A DNA stretch of 64,000 nucleotides from Blastocystis hominis (taxonomy: Eukaryota; Sar; Bigyra; Opalinata; Blastocystidae), in contig NW_013171815.1 in the NCBI RefSeq assembly GCF_000151665.1, forward strand, positions 1,687,153 through 1,751,152, given 5' to 3'. How positions within the stretch are numbered: position 1 is the first letter of the stretch; each line of letters starts with the position of its first letter. The position numbers and the translations under genes were made by a program. This document shows, piece by piece, positions 52,266 through 64,000 of the stretch. Under the pieces are notes generated by a model that was not told where the DNA came from, searched no databases, and was given only the letters and a program-made list of their open reading frames with translations.

Positions 52266-54457
52266 TTATTGCAATTTAACAATATCCCGCTCTCGCAAAA
52301 TGGAAGGCACACTCGTAGCAGGAATCACAGAAGTCTGCATCACAATCGCCGAAATCAGGTTCGCAGGCACCAAGTCATACGATAAATTGATAAGTTGCAA
52401 ACTACTTCGCATCCACAACCATCCCTTACTTCTCGATCTTCTCAAATCCCTCCAAAATCCACTTCTCGTCGGAGTACATCGACGAATGCGAGGAAATCGC
52501 GGCAAGCGAAGCAGGTCGGAACGAATTCGGATCATTGATCTCATTCTTCGAAATGCTGTCCAGCTCCACATCGCGCGAGAATTTCATCGTATCGGCCACG
52601 ACGATCAGCGGAATGTTGTATGTTTTGCACGCCGAAGCCACGACGGCCTAATTCTAATAGGGGTCATATGTCCAAAACAGTCCCAATATCGGCAATCGCT
52701 GATCCATTGATCAGCATCGCTGTAGCAGAGATAAACGCCTTCGTGGCACTCTATACATGCGAAAACCAGAGCAAACGTACCTCCATGACATAGGGCAGGG
52801 CATTAAGCGGAGCTAGCGTGCAGGGAACGCTCTCTCTGACGAGTCTTCGCAGCATGTTTTCATTGCTCTTTTTCGGACGGCTTCCGATGACGATTACGCG
52901 GAATGGAGCTTTGCGTCCCTTCCACATGGCCGCGACGTTCACCAACGCCTCCGTAATGCGCGAAGACTCCCCAAACGTCACAATCACGTCATCCTGGTCG
53001 ATCATGTCCATGAGATGCTTCACGACGCCCTCCTTATTCCTCCGCAGCCCCTACAATGAACCCCTCTCCCCTCCCTCACGTTCTTCAGATCGTTCACCTT
53101 CCTCTGGATCTGCTCCTTGGCGCGCACGGGGTCGATTCCGAGGTCGATCGCGTTGATCATTTCGTGGATTTCTTCGTAAACCCGCTTCATCGGAACCGAC
53201 GGCGCGCGCACCGCGCAGATCGACGCGTACTGCTGCGACAGCGACTTGCTCAGCAGCATCGGGTAGCTCCGCGCCTCGGCTTCGGTCCGCAGTCCCGCGG
53301 GGGAGCCCGAGGACGCGGCGGAGGCCGGGAGCGCGGTGGGGAAATCGTCGATGAAGCGCTGGAAGGCGGCGAGCAGCGCGTCGGCGCGGCGCGAAGCCCC
53401 GGTGATCTCGCGGTTGCTCATGAGGAGAGCGAGCTGGACGAAGCAGGGATGGAGGCCGCGCGGCGAGGACGCGAGCGGATCGAAGGAAGCGAAGTGCTGC
53501 GGCAGCGAGGACGAAGAAGAAGAAGAAGAAGAGAGCCCGTGCACGGAGAAAAGGTGGCTCTGGGGAACAGGGAAACGTGGAAACTACCACGAGCTGGTCT
53601 TCGGAGGGAGGAGCGGACGTGGAGGGTTGGGACTGGGACTGGGACTGGGGTTTGGGCTTGGAGGAGGGTTGGGGTTTGGGCTTGGAGGAGGGTTGGGACT
53701 GGGGATTGGAGGAGGGTTGGGACTGGGGATTGGAGGAGGGCGCTGGGGTTGAAGGGGGAGAGGGGACGTACCTGGCGGAGAGGAGGGAGAGGGGCCTTTC
53801 TTGGCGGCCTTCTTGGCGCGACGCAGCGCTTGCTTCTCTTCTTGGCTGAGGTTTTTGTTCGCTTCTTGCTGAGCGCGGATCGCTAAGGAGAAGCAGAGCA
53901 GGCACGGAGCTACCTTCTTTGGTCAAGGCTGGCGAGGAAGGGGCGGCTGCTGCAGGCGCCTCGCTGCTTGGAATGGCTGCTGCAGGAGTGGCAGACGCAG
54001 CAGACTCTTCATTAGGGGCTTGCTTGCCTTTCTTCGCCGCCTTCTTCGCTCGACGCAGAGCCTGCTTCTCTTCTTGACTCAAACCTTTATTTGCTTCTTG
54101 CTGCGCTCGAATTTCTGTTAGGTAGTTCAAGTCATCGATTCCTTACCTTCTTTTGTTAACTTAGCAGGAGCTGACGCTACCGCAGGAGTTTCGTTTGGAA
54201 CTGAAACAGTGGGATTATCATTCGGAACGGCGGTTCCAGGATTTGCAGGCTCAGCAGCCACTTCGGGAACAGTTTCGTTTTGCACTTGCTTGCCTTTCTT
54301 GGCGGCTTTTTTTGCTCGACGCAGGGCTTGCTTTTCCTCTTGACTCAAACCTTTATTGGCTTCTTGCTGAGCTCGAATTTCTATCGTAAACGCATATTTG
54401 GAAGCAAATACGTTCTTTTGTTAGTTTAGCAGAGTTCAATGTCACAGAACTATCCAT
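52266..54457 (-). CDS. EIF2B4: Translation initiation factor eIF2B delta subunit
   Basis: Regulatory subunit of the eIF2 guanine exchange factor. The C-terminal Rossmann-like half is clear: IDQDDVIVTFGESSRITEAL, FRVIVIGSRPKKSNENMLRR, AMLINGSAIADIGT, IPLIVVADTMKFSRDVELDS and LSYDLVPANLISAIV with SVPSILRERD. The middle has SHLFSVHG and HPCFVQLALLMSNREITGAS. The N-terminus is unusual: three tandem exons each encode IRAQQEANK(G/N)LSQEEKQ and a basic ALRRAKKAAKKG stretch, separated by variable Ala/Pro/Glu linkers, then a Ser/Pro/Gln/Lys repeat. About 640 residues; ten or so introns of 27-32 nt. TGTTTGTT lies at 52206-52213. Confidence 0.94.
53771..54380 (-). repeat. Triplicated N-terminal exon of eIF2B delta
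   Basis: Three successive exons begin with the same phase-1 acceptor and encode IRAQQEANKGLSQEEKQ plus ALRRAKKAAKKG. Intervening introns are 31-32 nt. Copies 1 and 2 also share KGKQ and a terminal LTKE before the donor site. Confidence 0.85.
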
Positions 54458-54610
54458 TTTCTTCTGCTATTATTTGAAAACCAGAAAACAATTCTAAAGG
54501 AATAAAACTAGTGGAGTTGAGCGATTTCAGGATTGCTCAGAAAATTGGAATTCCACAATTTCGGTCAACAAACAATCCAAAATCGATTAAAACACCATAC
54601 AGAGCAGCAA

Positions 54611-57066
54611 TCACTTCATCTTGTTGCGAATTGTTTCCACCACGTCATCCGTACAGAAGCAGGGACTCTTCATAACCGCCTTGTATCTGCATGTCGAAGG
54701 CTCCACCACATTCACAATCTCCTCCTTGTCTCCGCATTCAAACTCCACAATCAGACGTCTCTCAATCCCATTCCAGCAGGATTGCCCGCCGATATACTCG
54801 ACGGTTCGATTCGCAGCATAATCCCTCGAAGAGTCGATCTTCCACGTTCCCAATCGCACGCTTCCCTGTTTCGCTTCTCCCAGAATGCAAATCGAGTAGT
54901 CATACTGACCGAAGTGAGACATCGTGCATTTGTCTTTCTGATTGAGCAGACACTTCACCGTGGGCGAATACGCGTTATTCCCTTCCAGCCTCTCTTTGAT
55001 TTGGCTCAGAATCGCTTGTCGGTCCGCGACTTCGCGGATCATTTTGAGGAGGAAACGAGTTTCGGCGCTGGCGGGCCGGTTGGCGGCAGAGACGAAGAAA
55101 TAGTGATAGAAGAGGTCGGGCGTGTGGAGAGCCACCTGGGAGATGTGAGCGATGGAGGAGTTGGGAGGCATGTTCATGAAGCGAGAGAGCGATTGGAGAT
55201 GCGCGAAGTGGGGTTCGGAAGGTTTTTGGACTGGAATGGAGGAAAATGAAAAGAGAAACTCGCGGAGTAGCGAAGGAAGTCGAAGAAGAGCTTGAACGGA
55301 CTGAGGAGAAGGCCCACGAGGTTCACGAACGCCATGTTGAGCGCCTAGAAAATGGGATTCGAAGGGGAAAATACGTCGATATCCGAGAAATGAGTGGAAA
55401 CGGAGAAGGCGTCGGGGTGGTAATGCTGCTTCGAGTGGAGATAATCGCGGAATGTGAGGGGATGGGCGTTTCGGAACGTGATTTGGGAATGGTAGAGAGG
55501 GTCGATGACTTTTTTCTACAGGAGAAAGGCGACGAATGAATGAATACGAACACATCAATGGAATTCACGTCGTTCAAACTGGGCAATTCCGCGATTTGGA
55601 CAGAAAAGCGCAGTTGATCATCGTTAATGATCTTCATTTCCTCGGATTCATCGAAATGATTGGAGTTGTAGAGGTCATCTTCATCGTCATAGTGACTGTA
55701 ATCCTCGTTTTCATAGTCGTAATCTTCGTAAGATTCGTGATAATTCTCGTTCTCTTCGTCGTAATCTTCGAAGGCATCGGGGTTTTCTCCTTCGTCGTAT
55801 TCTTCTTCGTATTCTTCAGGAATTGGGTCTTCCTCTATGACGGGTGGTTCGGGGAAGGGAGTGCCCGTCATGGGAGATTCATCGATTTCATTCAATTCGG
55901 TTTCGTCGATTGGTGAAGGAGGTTCGGAAGGAGTCGATTCCTGGGCTTCCTCTTCAGAAATTGGTGAATTTGAATCCTCCACTTCATCGTTATGCATTTC
56001 GATATCTCCCTCAGTATTTACTTCTACGTTTACATTTTCATTGATCTCTTCATTCACTTCTTCATTCACATTTTCATTTACTTCTTCAATTACTTCTTCA
56101 TTCACTTCTTCGTTCGCTTCTTCACTCACTTTCTCATTTACTTCTTCATTAACCTCTTCACTTACTTCTTCACTCACTTCTTCATTTACTTCTTCATTAA
56201 CCTCTCCACTCACTTTCTCATTAACCTCTTCATTAACCTCTCCACTCACTTCTTCATTCACTTCTTCATTATGATTTGCTTCCTCTTCCTGATTCTCTTC
56301 ATCCTTTTCTCCTTGACTCGCCTCCTCGTTTTCCTCCTTCTTCACGTACTCCACATCAATGTAAGGATTCTCCAGCAAATCAGAGGGCGGAATTTCCCCA
56401 GTTCGCAGAATGTACCGATTGCGATACAATGCGTATTTCTTATCGATTAACAAACTGCGCTGAAGACGAGACCGCAACGTCTGCATCAAATCGTCCAATT
56501 CCTTCGAGGCCATTTTCACTTCCCTCAGCTTCTCGTCTAACAAATCCAAATTCTTTTCGCCTTCGAAAATTCGGTCTTTCATTACCTTGTTTCCATTCTC
56601 TGCAATCTCTAATTCCTTTCGAATCTCAGAAATATACTTTTCGTGCTCTATCTACACAGTAACCACTGTCATAAGGATATACGCCGCAAACATTCTCGCA
56701 CACTCCTTCCTTTTCATCACTTCCATCGCAGCAATCACAAATCTACCTCAAAATTACCAAAAACAACCCACTCCATCATTTACACGCGATGAGTATATTT
56801 TTACGCTTTTATATCCCTTGTTCTCGCATGTAAACTTCGAATCTGGCACAAAGGAACAAGCAGAAGTTAGATACTCGTCCTTGCCATCTCCAGTGCAGTC
56901 GCAATAATCATCATTGATCATAGACTCTGTTAATTGGACTACCTTACCTGAACCATCTACACAGGTCGATGGAGTCAAGCCTTTTACAAAACAACCTATC
57001 AAATGAATAGAACATTGCTCAAATCTTACTATTCAATATTAGGAAAATGATCAGTAGTTGATACAT
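54611..57066 (-). CDS. PRKCSH: Glucosidase II beta subunit
   Basis: ER-resident partner of glucosidase II alpha in N-glycan trimming. Signal peptide MYQLLIIFLILNS, then the N-terminal G2B domain with LDL-receptor-like motifs (STCVDGSGKVVQLTESMIND, DYCDCTGDGKDE, SACSFVPDSKFTCENKG, SSRVNDGV). A coiled coil and a long acidic stretch follow, with an (EEVNE/VSGE)n run at about 55990-56280. The C-terminal MRH lectin domain reads YDYSICILGEAKQGSVRLG, TVEYIGGQSCWNG, VEFECGDKEE and VVEPSTCRYKAVM, keeping the mannose-binding Gln, Tyr and paired Cys. There is no HDEL-type tail at the end (RNKMK). About 740 residues; TGTTTGTT at 54567-54574. Confidence 0.92.
55990..56280 (-). repeat. Acidic Glu-Val-Asn repeat tract in glucosidase II beta
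   Basis: Irregular tandem units of 12-15 bp encode NEEV, SEEV, SGEV and NEKV in series. All three forward frames of the opposite strand are open here, a typical shadow of such a repeat. Confidence 0.85.
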
Positions 57067-57315
57067 GCTTTTTATGAGGTTTGATATTCAAGAAAGAATA
57101 AGCTGTGATCCACTGTGTTTGATAGTATTATCTGCACAACCCTTCCATTTCCTATTTTTTGATTTTATCTCCAACTCTGTGTCTACAAGTCTCCTGTTTC
57201 GAAATTAGTCTTTCTAAGACGATAATAAAAAACAACAAGTCAAATGAACCGCGGTTTTTTCAATACTTTTTTTCTTGGTTAATATTTTTCTTTGTGTGGA
57301 AACCTGTAAGGCATT

Positions 57316-58367
57316 ATGTTCACGCAATTATCGAATCTAGGTGGTTCTGCTACTCTAATTCCGTTTCTAAGTTACGGTATGGGCGATGTTTGCAAAAGCT
57401 GCGGAAAGACAGATTTTGTAAATGATATGGTGACTGGAGATCGCATTTGCACTTTCTGTGGGAACGTGCAGTTACAAAACATGCTTTCGGAGGAACCGGA
57501 GTGGAGAGCGTACAAGGAAGAAGGTAGCACTCATTCTTTTCGTTCTAATTTCCAGGAAATGCTTACGACGATGCAAGAGTCAACACCTTATCGGACTCGA
57601 TTATTCCTTCGAATTCCCTGTCTACCGATTTCATACTAGATGGGCGAGACCTGGACACGAAGTCCTCTAAACTGGTGAGGCGCATGGAAGACCCTCAGGA
57701 GCTCAAGCGCACCCGCAGACTCCTCAGCATCCACTCCATTATCCAGGAAACAGCCAACCAGCTCGATGTGCCCCAGAACGTCCCCATCTGTGCATTCGAC
57801 ATCTACTCTCGATGCTTCACTCTAATGCACATCCGCGGCAAGCGTTCCGAAGTGATCGTCTCGGCCTGCTTCTACCTCGCATGCCGCCTCACCGGCTGCT
57901 ACCGTCTCCTAAGCGAGATCGTGGGGGTTGTTCTCGCGGACATCCGCAAAGTGACGCATTTGACGCAGATTATCATCACGGAGCTGAAGCTTTCCGTGCC
58001 AATCCCCTCCGATCAAGACTATATTCGCAGGTACTGCGCGTGTCTGATGCTCCCTGCGGACGTGGCGTCGCTGGCGTTGCGGCTGGCGAGCTGCATTCGG
58101 GAAGGGAAGTATCCCAATGTATCGGGCACTGCGTTGAATGCTGTTGTAGTGCTGATGGCGAGTAGGTTGAGCGATGTGGAGGACGGGCCCTCGGTGGAAC
58201 TGCTAGCCACCATCGCCAGCAAATCGGAGAAGAACATTGTGAGGCTGTATAAGGCGGTGTACACGCACTGCGATTCGATTTTGGTGGCGGTGTATAAGGA
58301 TGATGCGAAGGTGACTGCCAAAGTGATTATGAAAATGACGCAGAAGCTCGACCCGAAGCGTTTGTAA
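57316..58367 (+). CDS. TFIIB: General transcription factor TFIIB
   Basis: Bridges TBP and RNA polymerase II. The zinc ribbon has CKSCGKTDFVNDMVTGDRIC with CTFCG, then EPEWRAYKEE of the B-reader/linker. Two cyclin folds follow: ETANQLDVPQNVPICAFDIY with RGKRSEVIVSACFYLACRLT, and YIRRYCACLMLPADVASLAL with TALNAVVVLMASRL. One intron of about 31 nt after KEEG. About 340 residues; the length and the absence of a Brf1 C-terminal region favour TFIIB over a Pol III factor. TGTTTGTT at 58420-58427. Confidence 0.88.
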
Positions 58368-58437
58368 CTTAGTTTGTCTGTATTATATATATGAACTACT
58401 CTCTATGCGATGGTTTGAGTGTTTGTTAAAAAAAAAA

Positions 58438-58456
58438 GAATGAATGAATGAATGAA
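58438..58456. repeat. (GAAT)n microsatellite
   Basis: Four to five GAAT units in the convergent interval between TFIIB and the surface protein gene. Confidence 0.9.
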
Positions 58457-58473
58457 AGAAACACGCTGTTGTC

Positions 58474-61400
58474 TTATGCTTCTACAAAAGTTCCTTGCGG
58501 ATTGGGAACGTAGACCGGAATCGGTATGGCTTCACAGACATTTCCGTAAGGAGTCTCGAACACCGTGATGCCTGCTTTGGTGTTCTGCGGATCAAAATAC
58601 ATATCAGGCGGCAAGTTTAGGTCCTCCATGATCTGTGCGCGGCGCTCTTCGCGGTACCGCGTCGCCCTGAACTTGAATTTCTGCACGATGGTCTTGCGAT
58701 ACTTGATTCCCAGCACCACGCAGATCAGTCCCACGACGATCACGCAGCCGATCTCCAGGATTCGAAGCCACACAGGGACCGGCAACGCGATGATCGTCGG
58801 TGTTCCCTCGAACTCCACATTCTGCACATCGTCGTATTTTCCGGGAAACTTCCGCTTCAACGCCTCCAAGAAGTCGCTCAGCGAGCTCTCGACGAACTGC
58901 GCGAGCGAGTTGGCTTTCAAAGACTTGATGTGCATTTGGACCGAGAGCGAAAAGCTCGACGTGGTTCCACTTGATTTGTCCTGCACTGCGAACGCATACG
59001 AAGCGATCGGCTTCGTGGAACTGTCCATGAAGAGCAGCTCCTTCGCTTGCAAAAAGTCGTCCGCCAGCTGCGTCCATGCGAGCTGATCGCGAATCGGCGA
59101 GAACACAAGCGAGAATTCGACGAACGAAATGCCGCGCCCAGGCAAAACAGACACTACCCTTCAACGAAATCGGGACAATCCTACCGATATGGCTCACTGG
59201 ATCGCCCCACACTCCTTTCCGATCGAACGGATCGCTCGAGTTGGTCACGACGGTGCAGAATCGAATCATGTATCCCTTCGTCGTTTGGTTCCGCAGGCTC
59301 ACAACCGCGAATTGGTTTTCCCAGGTGCGAGCAAACCCGTCCTCCGCCTCGCAGAACAATTCCTCTCTCGAATACACCTCCAAAGCTCCATAGAAGTGCG
59401 CGTGGTTCGTCTGGGAATTGCTGGAATACACCGAAACCGTGAGCGATGAAACGGGTCGCGACGCGTCCAACGGAATCAAAAGCGGCTGCGATTTGTTATT
59501 CCACAAATACGGGTGATTGACACTCCCCAGAACATGCTCGCTTCCCTCGGAAATGCCCGAGATCACCACCCAGCTTGGCTGCTGCGCGATGTTGGCCGCG
59601 CTGGAGTACAAAACAAGCCGAGAAACCGGGGAAGGATACAGCAGAGGCAGCGTTACCGATGAGGGAAGCGTGGAACTGCCGTAATTGAAAGGAGTAAACG
59701 GAGAAACCAGCGTCATAGGGTCGTACGAGTTCTACCCAACAAAGAGAGAAACAGGAGAAACGGGCGTTACGGCGGGAGAGCGACGCGGAGTGCAGGCAGG
59801 AGAGCTGAGAAGAACGGAGGAATAGATGGGGAAGGCGATGAGCTGGAAGGAAATCTGCTGAGGAACGCTTTGCCGCCCCAACAGCCGCACGGCGAAGACT
59901 GCTTTGCCTTCTTCGCTCGTGGAGGCAATGGGAGTGACGAACGAGTAGGTGCGTGGATGGACCCAGTGGGAGATCGGGGTGAAGCCGCAGCCCTTGCCGG
60001 CGCAGTTCTCCGACACGCCGGTCTTAAAAACGAGCACTTCGTTGAGATAGACGATGAGAGGGCTGGAGGTTTGCAGAACGACGCCCAGACGAGACGGCGG
60101 ATTGGACGGCAGGTCGAAGTGCTTTCGGTAGTAGATCTCTCCCTGCTCGGTGGACGGAATCGGTCCGGTTCCGATGTAGGTGATCATCCAGTCGATATCT
60201 TCATATGCAATTTTGTACCAATAGGAAGAAATGGGCTCTGGAAGGACCCAACGGACCCAGAAATCCTGGTCATTCAAAATCCAGGTGAGTTGAATCGGAA
60301 CGTCCGTTTCGCCTGGCTGTCGATGAGCAATGAGAATGGAATGAACATAGAATTCGACATTCATGTCATCACTACAAGTCACAAAAGAGACGAAGCAAAA
60401 AACGAGGAAGAGAATGGGAATGAAATGGAGCCCTCGGGAAGAATGAGAACCTGCGAGAAGGAGTGAGTGAAATAGATGGAAATGGGGAAAATGGATTGCT
60501 CAATGGCTGTGTCGTTCACGGAGAAGACCGTGATCGTTTGGGAATGAAAATCGTTCGTTTCTTTCAGTGTTAACACTGTGATATTCGGTGGAAGCGACAG
60601 GAAATCAAACACTTCCAGACTTACTGGGAAGGAAATCGTTTCATTCATATTCGATACCCGAACACTTCCTTCAAAAATACCGACTTCTTTGGCGATTCCA
60701 TGAATCGAGTTCTCCAACCAATCATATTCCATCCATTCTGGAAGGTTTATCAGCTCAACACTCTTCACAAATCCCTTCACATTCCACAGAATCGTCGAGA
60801 ACGGCCACCCAATCACCGTCGCGCCTTCCGTTACGATCGGTTCCACGCTGAATTCATCGAGAGGCAGATTCCATTCCATCATGACTTCTTCTCTGTAATG
60901 AACAAAGCGAGGCGGCTGACGCGTGGAGTCGGTTTCCAGTCCAACCCAACAACCCAGAACCGAATTGCATTGAATGAAGCTCATTAGTGTTCCCTGTGTG
61001 ATGCAGGAAGTGAGTAAAAAGCCTTCCGATTCGATTTTGTTGTGGAGAGTTTGCGAGTCGAGTTTGATCTGTAGATATGCGTTTCCTTTGATGAGTCGGA
61101 ATGTGTATGGATTGCAAGGATCCGATTCGATTTGGAGCGTCGTGCTGACTTCTCCTTTCACGTTTCGAGCTATCAGAGTGAATGAATCGTGCAAAGGAGC
61201 GATGAGCTGGCCAGAGAGCGAGGTGAGCGAGAGAGAAAGCGTGGAAGGCAGAGGAGGAATGGATTCAATCGTCGTTCCCATCGTTTCATCCACGCTAATA
61301 TCGATGTGGAGTGGCTTTCCAAGGATCACAGAGATCGGGGTTTTGATGATTTTGCCATCGATCGAGAGAACCAGCGAAGAGGGCGCTTTCACAGGATCTA

Positions 61401-63436
61401 ATTCTCATCGATGTCCGTCAAATCTACTCTCAATGAGAATCGTTAACTCCGTTTCATAGTTCATTTCCTTGCAGCCAACGCGGAGATCCCATCGGCCTTC
61501 TTGGCTGCTCGTTCCCGAAATCACGCCATTCGAAGAAAGCGTGAAACCGGGAAGAAGCACATCGGAGAGAGTGAGCGAACACTCCGAAGGAACGAACAGA
61601 AGCGGGTTTTCTTTGCACGTGGCGTTGACCGTGCAATGATATACAGGATACAAAAACGAAAATGCGGAACGAGGACGCGTAATGAGCGGCTGCGTCCAAT
61701 TTGCTTTGCTTGAAATGAATTTGATGGGCGGTGGAAGCGATCGGCCTGCGCAGCGAATCGAAAGATCCATGATTTCCTCTGCGAATGAAGAGCAAAATGG
61801 AAATCAACGAGAGGAAGAAGGCGTGATTGGCTCTGTAACGAGCTCGTTATCGAGATACACTTCGCAAGATTCGGCGTGGACAGCGAATTCCGCCTCGTCC
61901 TGCATGATCAGCGTGGAATTCATTTCGATGAGCGGGTGCAAAAGTGAATCGGGAATGTCCCTACGATTCAAAAACGATCGAAGCTGAACTCCAACGTGAA
62001 TTCCGAGATGGTTTCCACGACTTTTTGCTGTCTCACCCCGTTTTCTATCACACTCACAATCATCCCGTCTGCCGGTTCTTCGATTCGGTATGGAATCGAC
62101 ATCTGCGACAGCCCTCCGTTCGAATACAAAAACAATTTCACCTCCGACAATCCTGCGATTGGATCGCGAATCGCCAAATGATTCAGCCCCGCGATTGTGA
62201 AAATCTTCGAAGAATCTGCAAGCTGGATCTCGGAGAAAAGACTCTCTGAGTGGAGATGGATATCGAACGGCTGATGAGCGAAGCCCACCATCGTGTCCAC
62301 AGCCAAAAACCGCGGGGGGAGCATATGATAACTCATGACCTTTGAAGTAATCAGCGTTTCGAGTTGGTTCAGAATGTGATACGAGTAGAACAAGGAGAAA
62401 TAGGACGAACCCGCGCCTGCAGCGACATACACAGTGATTCGATGAAATGTGTTTGTTAATTTGATGGTGACGCGATGGGTTATGAAGGAGCTCGTTGGAT
62501 CCGTTTCGAAAAGAGGCGTTTTGAAATCGTCAAGAAGAACGAGTGTTTTTGAGTTTGTTGATAGGCTGAACGAGACAGGCGCTCGATATTGGACGTTGAA
62601 GTACCCGGAAAACTGCAGCATGGCGTAGGGAGCATCGCCGAGAAGCTCGTTTTTGGAGTCTGCGGCGTTCGCCCAGCTCAAAGAGGACAGAACCGAACAA
62701 CGGCGATCCAGAGAGGACTCGAAGAGATCGGGGAGGAAGGGGAGAGGAGCGCTGAGAGGGATCTGGCAGAAGCGAATGCCCTGGATCGACGAAAACGATT
62801 GGTGGAAGTAGAACACGAAGGTTGTGCTGACATTCCCTAGAGCATTCCTCGCGGTGACGGAAACGGTTGATGTCTTGCTCTTGTAGCTGAATACTGGAGT
62901 TCCCGAAATTCTCCCTGTCTTATTGTCGAAGTGAAGTCCATTTTCAAGGGGGGAGTTCAAGATGAACTCTTCAATATAGGCATCACTGGTAGGGACTATA
63001 GGGTCTATCGTCGTTGCATTGTAAGCATCCATTAACAGGAAACCATAATCTACTTCAGTTGGCTGTTTCAGAGCTACGGTTGAGATTCCAAAGAATCCAA
63101 ACTGTGAAACCGGATTACGCAGAAATCATCTTCGTAAAACAAAATCGTGCGATGATTGAACTCTTCCATGGAAGTAGAGCCAGTAATATATTTGCCATCA
63201 AAGATCAGGCCAGGCGGAAGGCCAGAAATCTTTAAATTCCGGTGAGGTGAGTGATCATCCGAACATTCAATCGGATCTATCGTCTTGTTAACAGTAATCA
63301 AAACCTCTGTCACATTACAAAATATTTTCATGCCCTGAACGCACTCTACAACATGGGTCTTCAACAACTACTTCATACGTGCCACAACAAGAACAATCAA
63401 AGCGTAGAATCCTGTACAACAATATTTACGCATCAT
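58474..63436 (-). CDS. Large type I membrane surface protein with Ig-like/He_PIG and PA14-like modules
   Basis: About 1600 residues. Signal peptide MMRKYCCTGFYALIVLVVA. The ectodomain begins with He_PIG-type Ig folds (SGLPPGLIFDGKYITGSTS; ENGLHFDNKTGRISGTPVFS; TVSVTARNALGNVSTTF). A PA14-like piece follows (CSVLSSLSWANAADS, APYAMLQFSGYFNVQYRAPV, TNSKTLVLLDD). More beta-rich modules follow, including a jelly-roll-like block (DINMITYIGTG-type, TSSPLIVYLNEVLVFKTGV). Near the C-terminus a single membrane span (RILEIGCVIVVGLICVVLG) leads to a basic juxtamembrane segment (KYRKTIVQKFKFRATRYREE) and a ~60-residue cytosolic tail. Scattered cysteines and many N-x-S/T sites fit a glycosylated ectodomain. 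Introns are few and 29-38 nt; some joins are ambiguous. Adhesion or sensing is likely. Confidence 0.75.
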
Positions 63437-63543
63437 TATAAAAATTAAAATGTAAAACAAACACACAAAAAAGTGGGAATGGATTTGCTAAGATAAACGT
63501 CATTCACATAGTTCCAGTTTACAATAGACCACCACTCTACGCA

Positions 63544-64000
63544 TTACACAGTTTTCACACACTCACTCTTAATGTACTCGGCGCGACGGAACTGGTAATC
63601 CAGATAGTAAGCGTGCTCCCAGACGTCCAAGACGAGCAGAGGGCGCAGACCAGCTAGAAATCACTCACAACGCGAGAAACAGTACATTGCATAGGATTGG
63701 CCTCGTTAGGAGTGCTCAGCACCTTCAGCTTGTTCTCCTTGGGGTCGTGGACAAGCCAGGCCCAGCCGCTTCCGAAATGCGCGGTTGCCACTTGGGAGAA
63801 AGTCTCATGCAACTTGTCCACCGATCCGAAGTCGCGAAGGATTGCGCTCTTCAATTCGCCCTCGGGAATAGCTTTGCCTCCAGGACACATGCAGTTCCAG
63901 AAGAACGTGTGGTTCCAGATTTGAGCAGCTTGGTTGTGAACACCTCCAGTGACGTTGGTGATGTAGTGTTCCAGAGGCTTTCGGTCTGTTCCCTTTGTCA
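63544..64000 (-). CDS. FeSOD: Iron superoxide dismutase (5' part off the window)
   Basis: Converts superoxide to peroxide and oxygen. The visible part includes [20 protein letters not shown] with the metal-ligand His, [20 protein letters not shown] with SGWAWLV, and [20 protein letters not shown] with the Asp-x-x-x-His ligands of Fe/Mn SODs. Residues around the active site (Ala-His-Phe-Gly-Ser-Gly-Trp) favour the iron type. One intron of 32 nt splits NPMQ from GLRPLL. In Blastocystis an Fe-SOD is a known mitochondrion-related-organelle enzyme, but the N-terminus and any targeting peptide are outside the window. The gene ends ECVKTV at TAA 63544-63546. Confidence 0.93.

Noticed and set aside
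53056-53886. 276-codon plus-strand Gly/Arg-rich frame
   Set aside because: Antisense shadow of the Pro/Ser/Gln repeat in eIF2B delta.
55844-56450. Phe/Ile/Ser-rich plus-strand frames
   Set aside because: They are shadows of the acidic Glu-Val-Asn repeat of glucosidase II beta.
1-64000. Mobile elements, CRISPR arrays, viral or prokaryotic islands
   Set aside because: No transposase, integrase, reverse transcriptase, long terminal or inverted repeats, or spaced direct repeats were seen; all recognised genes are eukaryotic.

Overview
The window is nuclear DNA of a gene-dense microbial eukaryote, and the gene architecture points strongly to Blastocystis (anaerobic stramenopile). Three things seen in the sequence support this. 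Almost every gene is cut by very short GT-AG introns, mostly 28-37 nt with a mode near 30. Genes are packed with tens of bases or less between them. The element TGTTTGTT lies just past most 3' ends, and in six genes the reading frame has no useful stop before the cleavage point, so poly(A) addition would complete a TAA. All three are described properties of Blastocystis nuclear genes; the subtype cannot be told from this window.

Layout. 1-6.8 kb is a tail-to-head run on the minus strand: secreted CULT-like fragment, RCHY1/Pirh2 E3 ligase, Ste24 CAAX protease, pyruvate kinase, COMMD protein, TFIIIC subunit 6, ZNRD2. 6.9-16 kb holds an MIT-like protein, a GT61 glycosyltransferase, eL27, TRAPPC13, a secreted leucine-rich-repeat protein with an intron in each repeat, and tubulin cofactor E. 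15.8-26.6 kb holds a divergent Hsp70, FIBP, a derlin-like membrane protein, a GT49 (LARGE-type) glycosyltransferase, tRNA-Asp, four unrecognised genes and clathrin light chain. 26.9-40.3 kb is unusual: an Hsp70-like/MORN fusion, a long duplicated coiled-coil protein, uL4 and uL2, a MORN+LRR protein and a cytosolic Hsp70. 41.3-64 kb holds Vps53, a BSD-domain protein, divergent H2A/H2B genes, RMC1 with an inserted PDZ-like domain, tRNA-Phe, proteasome beta-4 (PSMB2), SF1/BBP, eIF2B-delta, glucosidase II beta, TFIIB, a large type I surface protein and Fe-superoxide dismutase at the right edge.

Functional themes are ordinary housekeeping: vesicle tethering and trafficking (Vps53, TRAPPC13, RMC1, clathrin light chain, COMMD), ER quality control and glycosylation (glucosidase II beta, derlin-like, GT61, GT49), splicing and transcription (SF1, TFIIB, TFIIIC6, histones), translation (uL2, uL4, eL27, eIF2B-delta) and proteostasis (three Hsp70-superfamily genes, PSMB2, RCHY1). 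No mobile element, CRISPR array or prokaryote-like island was seen. The most unusual items are the Hsp70-MORN fusion, a candidate AT-AC intron in the RCHY1 gene, stop codons completed by polyadenylation, and near-palindromic TGTTTGTT elements shared by converging genes.

Gene coordinates span start codon to stop, or to the predicted cleavage base where the stop is made by poly(A), and include introns. Exon joins were worked out by hand from frame and family similarity. Reading frames are firm for recognised families; some splice sites are uncertain and are flagged.
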